This document shows, piece after piece, positions 1 to 13,201 of a DNA stretch of 64,000 nt (position 1 is the stretch's first letter; the number at the start of each line of letters is the position of its first letter). The stretch spans positions 2,208,161 through 2,272,160 of the forward strand of contig SSBO01000013.1 of the NCBI GenBank assembly GCA_005281725.1, read 5' to 3'. Both the position numbers and the translations under genes were made by a program. Origin of the DNA: Wuchereria bancrofti. Lineage: Eukaryota; Nematoda; Chromadorea; Rhabditida; Onchocercidae. The notes below the pieces were generated by a model. The model saw nothing but the letters and a program-made list of their open reading frames with translations, ran no database searches and was not told the DNA's origin.

Positions 1-256
1 ATTCTAAAGAAAATATTAAATGGTTTTTCTTTGGCGAACGGTTTTCTCGAGTGATATTGATATGGTGGTGTTGTTTTTGTGTCGAACAAAATGCTGTTTA
101 GATTTTTGAGGTTATTAAACTATATGGGCCTTCAATATCGAAACATAACTACATCTTCAACTATGTTGTATTTCACTTATTGGAACTTTCAAGTTAAACC
201 TCTGCTATTTTACGTCAATATGAAAAAAAATTTTTTAAAAGTCATTTTCCATTTAG
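1..256. other. Probable intron sequence upstream of the first visible SLC10 exon
   Basis: No reading frame here continues the transporter that starts at 257. The stretch ends in a TTTAG acceptor at 252-256, so it is read as intron. The exons that encode the amino-terminal membrane segments should lie to the left of the window. Confidence 0.5.
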
Positions 257-1790
257 CTTGCTTGGGGTATTGCAAATATTATTTTTACCGCTAATGGTTT
301 GCATTCTTTTGCACTTGGCTTATTTGTTACTGGTTGCGTACCTGGTGGTGGTGCCAGCAACTATTGGACTGTTCTGTTAGATGGTAATTTGCCAGTATCT
401 TTAACAATGACATTTTGTAGCACCATAGCAGCTTTGGGTAAATTTTTCCTTTATTCTTAAACTAATAAAGGTTCAGGACCAAAAAAAGAGCTTATTTTTA
501 GTATTTGTTGTAGAACTAGTTTCTTCAATTGTTTCAAATTTCATTCTCTTTTAAAATGTATTTCTTACTTCTTCGTTTATCGTACTGCACTATCATTTCA
601 GCTATCATGTATTGTACATTTTCAAGAATAATATAAATCTTTTTCCGATGCATAACATAATAAGATTTTGCTCATAAAGGTGATTTATCACAATATTGCA
701 GTAATGATACCATTTTGGATGTGGCTTTTGGGTTTTCACTTTCTCGACAGTTTTCATCCTGAAGCAATTATCAAAGTTCCATACATCAAAATCCTCTCGT
801 CTTTGGTTATAATGATAGTACCATTAATTTTTGGTGTTGCAATTTCACATTTCAAGCCAACAGTACGACTTCAGGCTCGAAAGGTTTGCTTTTTAAAACT
901 GAAATGATCAAATTTTTGTCAACTTTTTTTTTGTTTGAAACACAGTTACTCTTCAAAACAATTAATACATTCATTTATAGATAATGCGGCCATTTATCAT
1001 ATTCGTCCTGATTTTTTTAATTGGTTTCGGAGCACTAGCCAATATATATATGATTCGTTTGTTGACATGGACAGCTGTTATTGGGTATTATTTTGCTCTT
1101 TATTATTCAATTCCTCATTATTTTAATTTTTTCACCTTACAATTTAAAATTACAGAAGTTTATTGCTTCCTTGGTGTGGCTTTGCAGTTGGCTGCTTGAC
1201 AGCAGTTATTCTTCGGCAATCACCACCAAATGTCACTTCAATAGCAATCGAAACTGGTATTCAAAATACAGGCATAGCTATCATGTTGATAAAAGTAGGT
1301 TGTTGAATTCTTTCAGTAGAAATTTGATTGGTGACTGCATGTAAATCTAATTCGTCCATAACAAAAAAAAGTGCATTTTATTTTATCCAAAAAGTGTCAT
1401 AATTTGGATTAATAATCCCACTTATATTTTATAAAATTGCCTCATTTTCCTTATTTCTTTTTTTATTTGAAAGCATCTACTGAATAATTTCAGTTTTCTT
1501 TTCCTGATCCAGATGCTGACATTAGTGCATTGATTCCTGTTATTTGCGCAAGTATGACACCAGTACCACTTCTGTTCATTGTAGCAATACATTGGTTATG
1601 TAAAAATCTTGAAATGAGAAGAAATGCAAAAAGTAGTGATATTGAAGAGATAGCAGTGAAAATTAATCCAGGAATTGATAACTCTAATGGAACTCCTGTT
1701 ATTAAATATAAATCGAATCCAAACGATGATAGCCCATTAATGAATATTAATGAAAAACGAAATATTTTGCGACAGATCTCGCTTTCATAA
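257..1790 (+). CDS. SLC10-family bile acid:sodium symporter-like protein, 3' part
   Basis: Five exons can be read: 257-437, 702-883, 981-1084, 1156-1294 and 1494-1790. They join in phase and give 300 residues to the stop. The first carries the family signature GCVPGGGASNYWT. The fourth carries ETGIQNTGIAI, the second conserved SLC10 motif, and hydrophobic segments fill the rest. Known SLC10 members take up bile acids, steroid sulfates or other organic anions with sodium across the plasma membrane; some members are orphans, so the substrate here is unknown. The carboxyl end is a hydrophilic cytoplasmic-type tail. The amino-terminal part is missing because the gene runs off the window. SLC10 membership is seen with confidence; the subtype is not. 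Confidence 0.85.
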
Positions 1791-2978
1791 TGTTTATTCA
1801 TAATTGTAACATTTCAATTGGCCATAGACTTAATTTTTTGCATAAATTATCGCAGCTTTTAACACCATTTTCTACAAGCAATATCATTTCTGGAATTTTC
1901 TCACTTAGGCATAAGGAAGTGGGCATTAATTTTAAGACAACTATGTGTAATTTTATTTCATATATAATTTATTTCAAATGCACTTTTCTTTATCGATGAC
2001 TGCTTTTACAGCTCCCATAATTGATATAAACTATAAAGAAAAACATTAATGCATGGTTTTCTGAGTATACATTTCATATGAAATCCTTTATAGATATTAT
2101 ATTGTTACAGGATATCTCATCTTCCAAAAACACAATCTTAATTTATTTTATGATCTGATATTGATTGTAATCTTCCTTATTTTATTTCTTCTTTGCAATG
2201 TTCTTTCATATCAAAATAACGTGTAGTTTTGAGAAAATCTATTAGAAAGAGCAGTATTTCAGAATTTCAGAAGGATTATATCGATGTAATGCTGTTGTAG
2301 ATTTCTTTTTTCTTTCCTTTTCTTTTTTGTTCTGTTTATTTGTACTTGTTATTTTTAAGTAGTGAATAGTTGTAGTAGTAGTAGTCCAGTTTAAAAATTC
2401 ATTCCATTCATTCGTATCAAGAAAAGACGAAAGTAACTTCCCATTAATGCTAAATTTTCAAATTTGATAGTTAATGAAATTTCATTGTTTGGGAATTTAA
2501 GAAAAAAATTATTGGTTTTATCTTTATTAAATTTTCATTTCTCTTTAATTTAACATGGATTTTTTTCTTTTAATCCGATTTTTTGTTGAAATAATGTATT
2601 ATTGTACTAAACTTAGAATGTTATGGTTGTGATAATATGGCTTTGTGATATACTTTGATATGCGAAGTTGTTTTTGTTTCATAAATGAATTAGTCTTTTG
2701 CTCACAATATTTTTCTAATAAATATTAAATTCTAAACATAAAAGACTAAATCCTTGTTGTGTCGCATCGCAATAAGGAACATGAATTGATCATAGATAAG
2801 ATATTAAGATGATAATGAAAAGTGAAAGCTAAACAATTCCCCAATGTTCGACTCGACCATCGGTAATATCACCAAACTGATATCGTTGGGATGTTAATTT
2901 CATTTTAACCCATCAGTATGATACATCACTTTTAAATGTGCGGTTTGGAGGTACAGACATTTTGAGATTAATTTGCAT

Positions 2979-3125
2979 GGAAATTGGACTACTGCGTGTT
3001 ACGTGAGGAGTTGAGTGGGAGTTAGGCTGGTGTGTATCACGTGAGAATTGGACTAGTAAGTGGCATGTTAGAATTGCATCATTGTGTGCGTTATATGAAA
3101 ATTAGAAAAGTGTCATTTGTGTTTA
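2979..3125. repeat. Degenerate minisatellite upstream of RUVBL1
   Basis: About five diverged units of roughly 27-38 bp. Most begin with a variant of GAATTGGACTA and end with a variant of GTTACGTGA or TATCACGTGA. The block is visibly richer in G than its surroundings and lies about 200 bp upstream of the RUVBL1 start. Several units keep an ACGTGA core, which resembles a bZIP/bHLH binding core; any regulatory role is inference. Confidence 0.6.
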
Positions 3126-3326
3126 TCGAAATGTTCTATAAACATACGTTTATTTGTAACAATTTAAAATATTCGTATTAGTAGGAAATTTTTGAGGACT
3201 TTTATATTTATTATTGTACATAATATAAAATATAGATATTATGTTTGATTCTTATATGTGACGCATATTTATGCTAAGCGTGCAATTAAATTGCTTATGG
3301 TAATTTAAACATCAAGTTTGTATGTG

Positions 3327-3335
3327 CTATTTTAG
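3327..3335 (+). promoter_or_regulatory. Putative spliced-leader acceptor directly before the RUVBL1 ATG
   Basis: The sequence TGCTATTTTAG ends at 3335 and the ATG follows with no spacer. A strong acceptor with no upstream cis exon, abutting a start codon, is typical of nematode trans-splicing and supports this ATG. No transcript evidence is available. Confidence 0.5.
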
Positions 3336-6562
<3,227 letters not shown>

Positions 6563-6565
<3 letters not shown>

Positions 6566-6580
6566 ATAAATAAATAAATG
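6563..6580 (+). terminator. RUVBL1 poly(A) signal cluster
   Basis: Overlapping AATAAA hexamers (TAAATAAATAAATAAATG) start inside the stop codon. A further AATAAA lies at 6990-6995. The 3' UTR could therefore be either very short or about 450 nt. Confidence 0.4.
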
Positions 6581-7384
6581 GATAAATTTTATGTCCCAAA
6601 AACAATTTTTGAATTATGATAATACAACCTTCTGTTGTTTGTTCTTCAAGTTTGTCTCGTATGTTCCTTTTGACCTTCTGACAACTTTTGGTTAAAATTT
6701 TTTTGATCACATTTTACCCGTAAAATCAATTTTATCAGGAAATAATGATTTTCCGCCTTTATGGTCGTGACTGTGATGGAAGATGGAATTAAGTGATGAA
6801 GAATGAAGTATTTCTACTATATTTCAATTGTGTTAGGGACAACAGTCCATTATGAGTTTGATGATTTGGTAAATCCGCGAATGTTTGATACATTTTTTTT
6901 TTAGTCAATATTTTGTATTCCTCATTCGTTTATAAAGTTGTATTTGTTGATCTCCAATCTTGCTGTGTCTTGTTCGCTACTGTTAATGAAATAAAGCTCA
7001 AGTCACATTTATCGAGTAGTTGGTCGTTTCATTTTTATGCATTGTGTTTTGCAGCACCATTTTGGTTGTGATATTTATTCATGATCATGTTTTTTTTTTT
7101 TCAAAACAATATTCATGGAAAATTTTTTCGTATTTCCAAATTCTCAGTTTACTTGGAATTTTTGTTACTCTTTGGGGGTTTTTCATTTTTTTTTTTTTTT
7201 TTTTTTTTTTTCATATTCTACTGCTTTCTAATTTTTTTTCCTTTTAACGCTTATCTTTTATTTGCCTCGCTGAGTTATAATCATTTATTGTTACTTTTTT
7301 CTTGCGGAAACGTGAATGGTGTAAAAGCTAAGGAGAGCTTATTTTTTATTAATTGATGCTTAAAGAAGAAAATAAGGTGAAAAG
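6566..7384. other. Intergenic between RUVBL1 and TOM22
   Basis: Contains the RUVBL1 3' UTR candidates and a long interrupted poly(T) tract at about 7184-7211. No other gene is seen. The poly(T) tract produces spurious Phe-rich reading frames. Confidence 0.6.
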
Positions 7385-8296
7385 ATGGCAGTCAGTAGAA
7401 TTGGTGGTGATGAATGGGATCAGATTCCGGATGATGAATTGGAAGAAACGATTACTGAAAGGCTTTGGGGTCTTCGTGAAATGTTTCCAGATGTATTCAG
7501 ATGTAAATTAGAATCATCAGTGGATTGGTCAGTATGGGCTGCAAAGCATACGGTGCGTTTTTTTTTTTGTATTTGGATAATCTTTAATGTGATATATTCG
7601 CTATGAGTAAGCTATTTGGTATGTGCACTCGCACTCAATAATACTTTTGAAATTTCTTTGTACGAAATATTTGTAGCAGAATAGAAATATTAGTAGTACA
7701 TTGAATTTAGCTGTGAGATAATGTGCCATCTTTTAAAAACCGAATATGTAGTACAACTTTCAGCTTTCCACTTATACTTTTTCTTATTTCAGTTTTCGTT
7801 TGTAAGATCTGCGCTTTGGATTGTATCATCATCGATGATGATTTTAGTTTTGCCATATGTAATCGAAAAAGAAAGGTCTGAATACGAAAAAAGTCAGGTT
7901 CGTTTCTTTGAAATGAAATACCAAATGCTTCCGTTATCGTTAAGTTTATTGCAGTACAAATATTGTTCTTTTGATGAATTAGTCAGATATCTTTCCTTTT
8001 GCTATGGTAAATGGTCTAATTTAGTTTATTTTTTTGCCAATGAGCGAGGTTAGAGGCAGAGAGACTTGACATTTTTTTTTCAAGGTGGTAGATTTAAGGG
8101 CGTAGTTTGTTGGATTGCTTATGCATTTATGTTTACTCACTTAAATATCAATATAAAATTAAATAACTACAGTTAATTTATTCTGTTTGCAATTTAATGA
8201 TATCAGAAAGTTCTGATCCCTGTTTGGTTTCAGGTAGCTCAGCAGAGGCAAATGTTGCTTGGTCCAAGTGCTGCCGTAAGTGCAGCAAAGCATTAG
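7385..8296 (+). CDS. tomm-22: TOM22, mitochondrial import receptor subunit
   Basis: Three exons, 7385-7552, 7793-7897 and 8234-8296, encode 111 residues. The order is an acidic cytosolic amino-terminal part with the family signature DDELEETITERLWGLREMFP, then a membrane segment of about 20 residues (ALWIVSSSMMILVLPYV), then a short tail containing QRQMLLGPSAA. TOM22 is the central receptor and organiser of the outer-membrane TOM translocase and receives presequence proteins from TOM20. The length is slightly below the animal norm. Exon 3 contains a near-perfect donor, GCC|GTAAGT, at 8275/8276. If it were used, the last residues would change from VSAAKH to a single Q, using the acceptor at about 8751. 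The start is the first ATG of the open exon. Confidence 0.92.
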
Positions 8297-8961
8297 TTCT
8301 TTTTCTTTATAGTTATAAGTTTTCAAAGATTTATTTTTTGCTTATCTTTTTTTTTTTGTCCTAGAAATTCATCACTTTTCTTAATGTCGTCATTGAAATT
8401 TGGTTTTGTAAATTCCGAGAAAAACTCTTGTTTGCAATTTTTCCTTCATTTTTGTTTGCAGTGTCATGCAACTTATCTTTCATATTGTTGCATTCCCAGT
8501 GTCACAACCATTATACTAAAAAGCTTAATTGATTTGATACAAGAGTAAACCTTAAATTTTCATATACTAGTGATGTTTTGATGATTGCTACATTCCTTTG
8601 TTTGAATTAAAATATGTCGTCAATTTTTGAATTTTTAATGCGTAAAATTGAGATTGATTTCAATTAATTACTATTACTGGAATATAATTTTATACATTAT
8701 TTTGTTAAAATAAAATTTTCAAGTGCTAATTCATGTTTTTCTTTTTTGTAGCAGTGATAGGATGGTGCCAACAATATATTATGAAGTCACACCGAAACTA
8801 TTCTATTCTTTGAATATTCAAATAAATGTTCCAATTTACTCAAATGATCCAATGTAGTTACGTGGTACGCAATATATAGATAGATAAAAGTGCCATACAA
8901 TTGGTTCGATATTCGCAAGGATGAATGTGATAAGTATTTAAATGATTCAACATTTCAGTGC
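8297..8961 (+). other. Intergenic TOM22-mTERF with two short open stretches
   Basis: Mostly AT-rich. After a TTTTTGTAG acceptor at 8742-8750, an open segment encodes SDRMVPTIYYEVTPKLFY and onwards, to a stop near 8856. A second, 8890-8961, is open directly into the mTERF frame (VPYNWFDIRKDECDKYLN) but has no ATG. Both look more like coding sequence than the local background. The first could be a TOM22 3'-terminal exon. The second may be untranslated leader, since the acceptor CATTTCAG ends at 8958. Confidence 0.35.
8951..8958 (+). promoter_or_regulatory. Putative spliced-leader acceptor before the mTERF start
   Basis: CATTTCAG ends at 8958, three bases before the ATG at 8962. The frame upstream is open but has no methionine, so this acceptor explains the chosen start and gives a very short leader. 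Confidence 0.5.
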
Positions 8962-11674
8962 ATGATTTTGTTAAGGCGTACTTGTCGTGATGCTCGAAAT
9001 AATGCTGTGATTAATTTTTTTCGAAAATTTGTTGATGGTAATGTACAACAAGCGATGGGAGTTAGTGATAAATTAAGTGAGGTAAAGTCACTTTGATTTA
9101 ACTACAAATGTGTGCTAATTTTTGCTTTCGATGTGGTATGTGAAGTTTAGACACATGGATATTGAGAAGTTTTAATGTAATTAATGTTTCAATATTTCCA
9201 ACAATGACTTTTAACTATATAATGTCTCAGTTTCGCTTTCGTATCATTTGTCATAGTCACGAATTATTCTGAAAATTAGTTCATTTCTAAGTATTACTGT
9301 TGATATAGAATAAATTGACATAGGAAAAAATTGATTAGTTGACAGAAAAAAAGGAATAGCACACGACTTCTGAATTAAGTGAATTAAACTTTAAGATAAT
9401 GTTCTTTTATACCTTTTATAGGTTGAAAAGCAGAATATTTCATCTGAAGATTTTATGTCAGATATGGCTAGAAAAGAAGATCATATATCGAAAGAAATAA
9501 ACAGCACTGATAGAACTGTAGGTTATTATATTAAAGTTGGATTATCTTCAAAATGTAAAATCATGGGAGAAATGTTGGAACTCTTTTCAATGAAAATGAT
9601 AAGGTGGTAGAAGAGAGTGCTGTTTTTTTGCATATATTTCTTTCTTTTAGTTGGATATTGTTCAAGATGCAATGATTATATGTTTTTATTGGATTGAATT
9701 TTATAAAATCTATTTACAGCTATCGCTGCAAAATTCTTTCTCAACACAGCGAAAAAAACAAAAAGTAAAGGCTAGTCGATTTCGACCTATTGTATATTCA
9801 GAAGGAGAACTAGAAAAGTCGAACTTTATGCAGCCACCATCAAGGTTTTTTCTCTTATTTTCATCAAATTTGATCAAAAGTACATCAGAACTGAATTGAT
9901 ATTCGTGCAAAATTAATGGATATAATTGAGCCAAAAAAACATATTCCTTATTTATGTTATCTCCCTGGACTTCTAATTTTTTTTTTAATAGAATTTTTAA
10001 CTACGATTTGTTTAGAGATAATCCACTTCCATTCGATCCAACCACAAATCCATCATTGTTACCTTCGACACACTCATGGTGTATTGCTCATTATGTGAAT
10101 CATTTACCGGTATTGCAGATACTTGTCGAATTAGGCATGGATTTGTTTGAGGTTTATGTTAACTGATCAAGTTTATGAAGTGTTGTCATTTTTTCATATA
10201 AACTTTAAAAGTTTGTAAGATTGCAGAATTTGTAGGTTTATTTTGTCAATTTTATAATCAGTTGCTTTGTAGGTAGATTCAGTGACACATATCGGCCGTA
10301 AACTGGTGAAATTAGATTGGGAAAATGGTGTTAGACCAAAACTTGTTTGGTTGATTCATCAAGTTGGTATGCCTATAAACGATGTTGGCTCATATTTAAC
10401 ACGAAATCCTTATTTCTTATTGCAAGATTTAGAAAACATGAAAGTTAGAGTTGTTTTTATTTTATATGTATATATATATATATATATATTTTACAGAGAA
10501 GTTTAAAATTTTCTTCATTTCATGCATATTATAACAGTCCAAATAGACGTATCATGTTTTATGTAATTTTAGGTGCGTTTAAATTACCTCTATACAAAGC
10601 GGCTAACTAAAGCGAAAATCCTTAAAATTGTAAAAAATAATAGGTTGGTTTCTTTCGCTTAAAGTTTTAGAAACGTGATTTTTTGTAATTTATTACGGCA
10701 ATAAATGAGTATTACTTACTGTGTTCTGAGGTCCTTGTTTACTCATCGACAATATTAAAAACTCATCATCCTGCTTTCTAAAAGTGGTTTTGAATTTCTA
10801 TATTTTTATGTTTTATGCTAGATTTTGGCTGAATACTGATGTTAAAACAACAGATGCTCGCTTAGGATGGATTCAAAAAACGTTTGATCTTACGGGAGAT
10901 GAAATGCGTCAACTAATAATCACAGAATCAAGAATTATTATGTACGGTGTTGGACCGCTTGAAGTATGCACATGAGTGATGTTTTGTTGTAGATTTCAAT
11001 AAAGTCTACGGTTTAGAATCTTAGTTCGGTTTAAATGAAGTCAATATGTTTTATTTTTGCAGAGACTTGTTACTATGTTAAATGAAGAAATGGAATTTAC
11101 AAAAGAAGAAGTTAAGGCAATTTTATTGAAAGATCCGAGAGTATTCATGATGGGTAAGTAGGACTTTATTTCATGATTTAATTAAACAGATTTGTTTATA
11201 ACATTTATAATGTTTTATTGATGTCATATTGCATAACACTAAATATCCAGTGGGAATATGATTCATTCGGCTATATATCATGGTGATGTTACCAAATATC
11301 GTTGAATGGGAAAGTATTGATGTTCTCACTATAATGAAAAATTCTTGAAAAGACCAAATTGAATATCAAATAAATCAATTCTAATTAATGTTTCAGAGCC
11401 AAATGCTCTACAAAAAACATATAATTACCTTCGATTCACTGTGCATATATCAAATATGCAAATTTGTGAATGGCCATTATGCTTAAGATTTACCATTGGA
11501 GCAATTCGTAGGCGACATGAATTTTTGGTGTTACTTCATAAAGCTGATTATAATGAAGGTTCACCAAATTATGTACATCTTCGTTCTCTGTTACAACCAT
11601 CTGATCAAAATTTTGCTGTTAACGTGGCACATACATATTTGAATGTATATAATGCTTTTTTAAAAAATTACTGA
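8962..11674 (+). CDS. mTERF-family mitochondrial protein (MTERF3-like)
   Basis: Nine exons join in phase: 8962-9081, 9422-9517, 9720-9844, 9992-10151, 10273-10443, 10573-10643, 10822-10963, 11063-11153 and 11397-11674, giving 417 residues. The amino end (MILLRRTCRDARNNAVINFF) is basic and lacks acidic residues except one Asp, which fits a mitochondrial presequence. The body has repeated mTERF-type helical units, each with a proline-bearing motif such as LTRNPYFLLQDLENM and LKDPRVFMM. These proteins form a superhelix that binds nucleic acid. MTERF3 represses mitochondrial transcription and supports mitoribosome assembly. Length and layout favour MTERF3, but the paralogue assignment is inference. 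It follows TOM22 by about 665 bp on the same strand, so two adjacent genes both serve mitochondria. Confidence 0.85.
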
Positions 11675-13201
11675 TAGATTTTTGCTGTTTAATTGTTTAA
11701 CTTTCAAGTTTTAAATTTCTCATTTTTCATATTATAACGTATGAATGTATAAAGTTCTACTACTTGAATTGAGACAAAAAAAAAACATAAAGATGGAGGC
11801 ATGATGAGTTTTCTGATTGGTAAATATTCTATAAATATGGGAATTGGGTTTTAAAATGGAGAATTTACGGAAACGAACACAACATAATATTCAGTTATTC
11901 AGGATAGTATAAGAGTTACTTTTTGCTTTAAATTTACACGTAAATTTCATCCATTTAATTGAGATTTATCACATAGTTCGAGCGAAATTTATTCCTTCAT
12001 TACTTCAGTGTTTTATAGGAAATATTTTTATTTTGCTGCTTTCAAATTAATTGGATTTCAATAGAACCTACTGAGTTTTTAGAATTATGAAGTAAAGGTA
12101 AAATAAGAAAGAAGAAAGGTAAGTATTTGAGTAAAATATATTCGAAAAATAAAGAAGCGATATTTGGTAAAATGTAATTACATGAGATTGTAATTTTAGT
12201 GTCGCATATAATTGCTTTTTTTAAGTTGTTTAATGGTTGTATAAATTAATTTCATCCATGCTTTTTTTTACGTTTTAAAAGTCATCGTATAAGATATACT
12301 TGCAATGGCTAATACGTGGCTTTATCCACTGATGCGTGATATTTTGTTTGCACTTTATCCGCTAGTACGTGATACTTTGCTTACGTTTCATCGCAAATCA
12401 TTTACGGAAAAAAGCAGCTATTCATTTCATTTCTTAATTTTTCTTAATAATCTAACTTTATCAATCTGAATAGTGAATTTATATGTTATTCTCTCTATCA
12501 AACACATTCCTTTTTCTTTCACTCATTCTGAAAGCTGATATTTACAAAATTAGATTAATTACTCTTATTTATTAATATGCAAGTAAAAAAAAAAGGAATT
12601 TTGAATTTATTGAAATTTTCCATTTCTAATTGATGATTAAAAGTCATGGGATGTATATGTGAGAGTTGATTTAAGATTAGGAAATGGTTGATAGATACAT
12701 TGAATGGTAATATTGATTGATTTGAGTTTAGTGGTAATTAATTTCGTGGTAAAATGGTTTTATGGTTGATAAGTTTGATTTGTTTTGACATTTTATGTTA
12801 AGATGTAATCAATAACAGACAGCGCTGTCATTCAACCAAATGCATTTTTTTTATTCATTGACGGCAAACAGTGTTTATACAATAAAACTCTCATTTATTC
12901 CCTTTTTTACATCCTTTTGTTTTTCTTTTCCATCCTTTCAATCACTTAAAATTCTTTATTTATATATCAAATGATGAGAAAGAATGTTTTTAAGAATTAT
13001 TTAATAATGCTATTCGTTAATGTATCATTTTCATTTTTATAATATCAAGTAGTTTGAAATTAATTCAGAAAGAATTAATGATATTTACAATTGGATTTAG
13101 TTAGTTGTTTACGGAATTATCTGTGATAATTTTAATAATGATATATGAATAGGATTTTCAGATGTATTTGAAGAAGAAAATAAGTTATTAGTATTTCAAG
13201 A
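11675..13201. other. Intergenic between mTERF and acyl-CoA oxidase
   Basis: No gene is seen. It holds a short GC-richer repeat at 12308-12394, a perfect 12-bp palindrome at 12818-12829, and a possible spliced-leader acceptor GGATTTTCAG ending at 13160. An ATG at 13161 directly behind that acceptor opens only a 9-codon frame. Confidence 0.6.
12308..12394. repeat. Short degenerate tandem repeat (about 33-bp unit)
   Basis: Two clear units (12331-12363 and 12364-12394) share the pattern GTRCGTGATAYTTTG followed by a TTTCATC/TTTATCC end. A partial unit lies before them (TACGTGGCTTTATCC). It is GC-richer than its surroundings and contains CGTGATA cores. Confidence 0.5.

Larger units (their letters stand above)
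1791..3335. other. Intergenic: SLC10 3' flank and RUVBL1 upstream region
   Basis: No coding exon is seen. A candidate poly(A) signal AATAAA lies at 2717-2722. A GC-richer degenerate minisatellite occupies 2979-3125 (listed separately). The remainder is AT-rich without recognisable structure. Confidence 0.6.

Noticed and set aside
7020..7356. Phe-rich open frames around 7.0-7.3 kb
   Set aside because: They are produced by the poly(T) tract upstream of TOM22 and show no conserved residues.
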